Shown piece by piece: positions 63,398 to 64,000 of a stretch of 64,000 nucleotides of DNA. A program made the position numbers and the translations under genes. The notes beneath the pieces were generated by a model that was given only the letters and a program-made list of their open reading frames with translations, searched no databases and was not told where the DNA came from. How positions within the stretch are numbered: the stretch's first letter is position 1; each line of letters opens with the position of its first letter. This stretch comes from Thalassotalea algicola (GTDB lineage: Bacteria; Pseudomonadota; Gammaproteobacteria; Enterobacterales; Alteromonadaceae), in assembly GCF_012932965.1 (NCBI RefSeq), contig NZ_JABBXH010000002.1, positions 458,623 to 522,622 of the forward strand, given 5' to 3'.

Positions 63398-64000
63398 ATG
63401 AAACAATATTTAGATTTATGTCAACGTATTGTTGATGAAGGTGTTTGGGTTGAAAATGAACGTACCGGTAAACGTTGCTTAACCGTGATAAATGCTGAGC
63501 TCAATTATAATGTCGGCAATAATGAATTCCCATTAATTACAACACGTAAAAGTTACTGGAAATCAGCAATTGCCGAAATTATTGGCTATTTGCGTGGCTA
63601 CGATAATGCTGATGATTTTAGACGCCTTGGAACCAAAACTTGGGATGCTAACGCTAATGAAAATCAAGCATGGTTAGATAACCCTCATCGTAAAGGAATT
63701 GACGATATGGGTCGTGTCTATGGCGTACAGGGTCGTGCATGGGCCAAACCTGATGGTGGCCATGTCGACCAGTTTAAGAAAATCGTCGATAATTTATCTC
63801 GTGGCATTGACGATCGCGGTGAAATATTGTCTTTTTATAATCCAGGTGAATTCCATATGGGCTGCCTACGTCCTTGTATGCATACTCACAACTTTTCTTT
63901 GTTAGGTGATACGCTTTATTTAACCAGTTATCAACGCAGCTGTGACGTACCGCTAGGCCTCAATTTTAACCAAATACAAGTTTACGTGTTGTTAGCGTTA
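63398..64000 (+). CDS. thyA: Thymidylate synthase (5' part, cut by the window)
   Basis: ThyA converts dUMP to dTMP with methylene-tetrahydrofolate. The first 201 codons are present and the frame is open to the window edge. The catalytic Cys lies in [15 protein letters not shown], and [15 protein letters not shown] is the dUMP-binding region. This long-type sequence ([14 protein letters not shown]) is the one found in Vibrio and Shewanella relatives. AAGGT sits over the lgt stop codon as ribosome site. Confidence 0.97.
   Translation, partial: MKQYLDLCQRIVDEGVWVENERTGKRCLTVINAELNYNVGNNEFPLITTRKSYWKSAIAEIIGYLRGYDNADDFRRLGTKTWDANANENQAWLDNPHRKGIDDMGRVYGVQGRAWAKPDGGHVDQFKKIVDNLSRGIDDRGEILSFYNPGEFHMGCLRPCMHTHNFSLLGDTLYLTSYQRSCDVPLGLNFNQIQVYVLLAL

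Overview
The window looks like chromosome from a low-GC marine gammaproteobacterium of the order Alteromonadales, most likely Colwelliaceae (Colwellia/Thalassotalea-like). The evidence is gene order and protein character: fimV-truA-accD-folC-dedD-cvpA-purF, lpxH-ppiB/cysS, mutH/rppH-ptsP-TSUP-lgt-thyA, a MiaE hydroxylase, a FimV pilus/polarity protein and many AT-rich intergenic regions. The assignment is by pattern, not by alignment. I saw no rRNA, tRNA, CRISPR array, insertion sequence or prophage. The window cuts fimV at the left edge and thyA at the right edge.

Layout. 1-8000: the 3' part of fimV, with an in-frame tandem repeat tract, then a housekeeping run (truA, accD, folC, dedD, cvpA, purF). 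8000-16500: a Yip1 membrane protein, a small conserved protein, a very large secreted beta-helix protein with its own operator-like promoter, miaE and a DUF885 lipoprotein. 15700-24900: lpxH-ppiB, cysS, rmuC, a diguanylate cyclase, an NSS transporter, glyoxalase II-like gloC, a voltage-gated cation channel with an acidic selectivity filter and a UDG-family protein in an operon with an XRE regulator and a membrane protein. 25700-38600: rsuA, a CHMI isomerase, lepB plus an unlisted small membrane gene, a GAF protein, then the old recR-htpG-adk neighbourhood, here split by accessory genes (nnrS, solitary binding proteins, a VOC protein and a binding protein/hybrid histidine kinase pair).

38600-49300 is a stress and metal region: an SDR enzyme, a complete bufferin-type RiPP operon (DUF2282 precursor, DUF692/MNIO enzyme, DUF2063 partner, DoxX), a YHS-protein/thioredoxin operon divergent from an AraC regulator over a 21-bp-spaced direct repeat, a CBS/GNAT pair and ahpC-ahpF with an OxyR-like operator. 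49300-54500: an M13 peptidase lipoprotein, a threonine/serine exporter with a TetR regulator, a second unlisted small membrane gene and an NRDE protein. 54500-57500: a class II aldolase/enolase-superfamily/mutarotase operon. 57500-64000: a STAS-like protein, mutH, rppH, ptsP, a TSUP permease, lgt and thyA.

Regulatory signals read directly from the sequence agree with the downstream genes: a sigma-32-type promoter before htpG, an FNR/DNR-type box before nnrS, an OxyR-like site before ahpC and AraC-type repeats between the AraC gene and the YHS-thioredoxin operon. The most interesting system is the bufferin locus (40000-42465) with its neighbouring AraC/YHS/thioredoxin module. The next are the binding-protein/hybrid-kinase pair, the Ca-channel-like filter and the large beta-helix protein. 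Several start codons were moved from the longest possible start (DUF885, cysS, gloC, htpG, VOC, bufB, TetR, rppH) because of ribosome binding sites or family N-termini.
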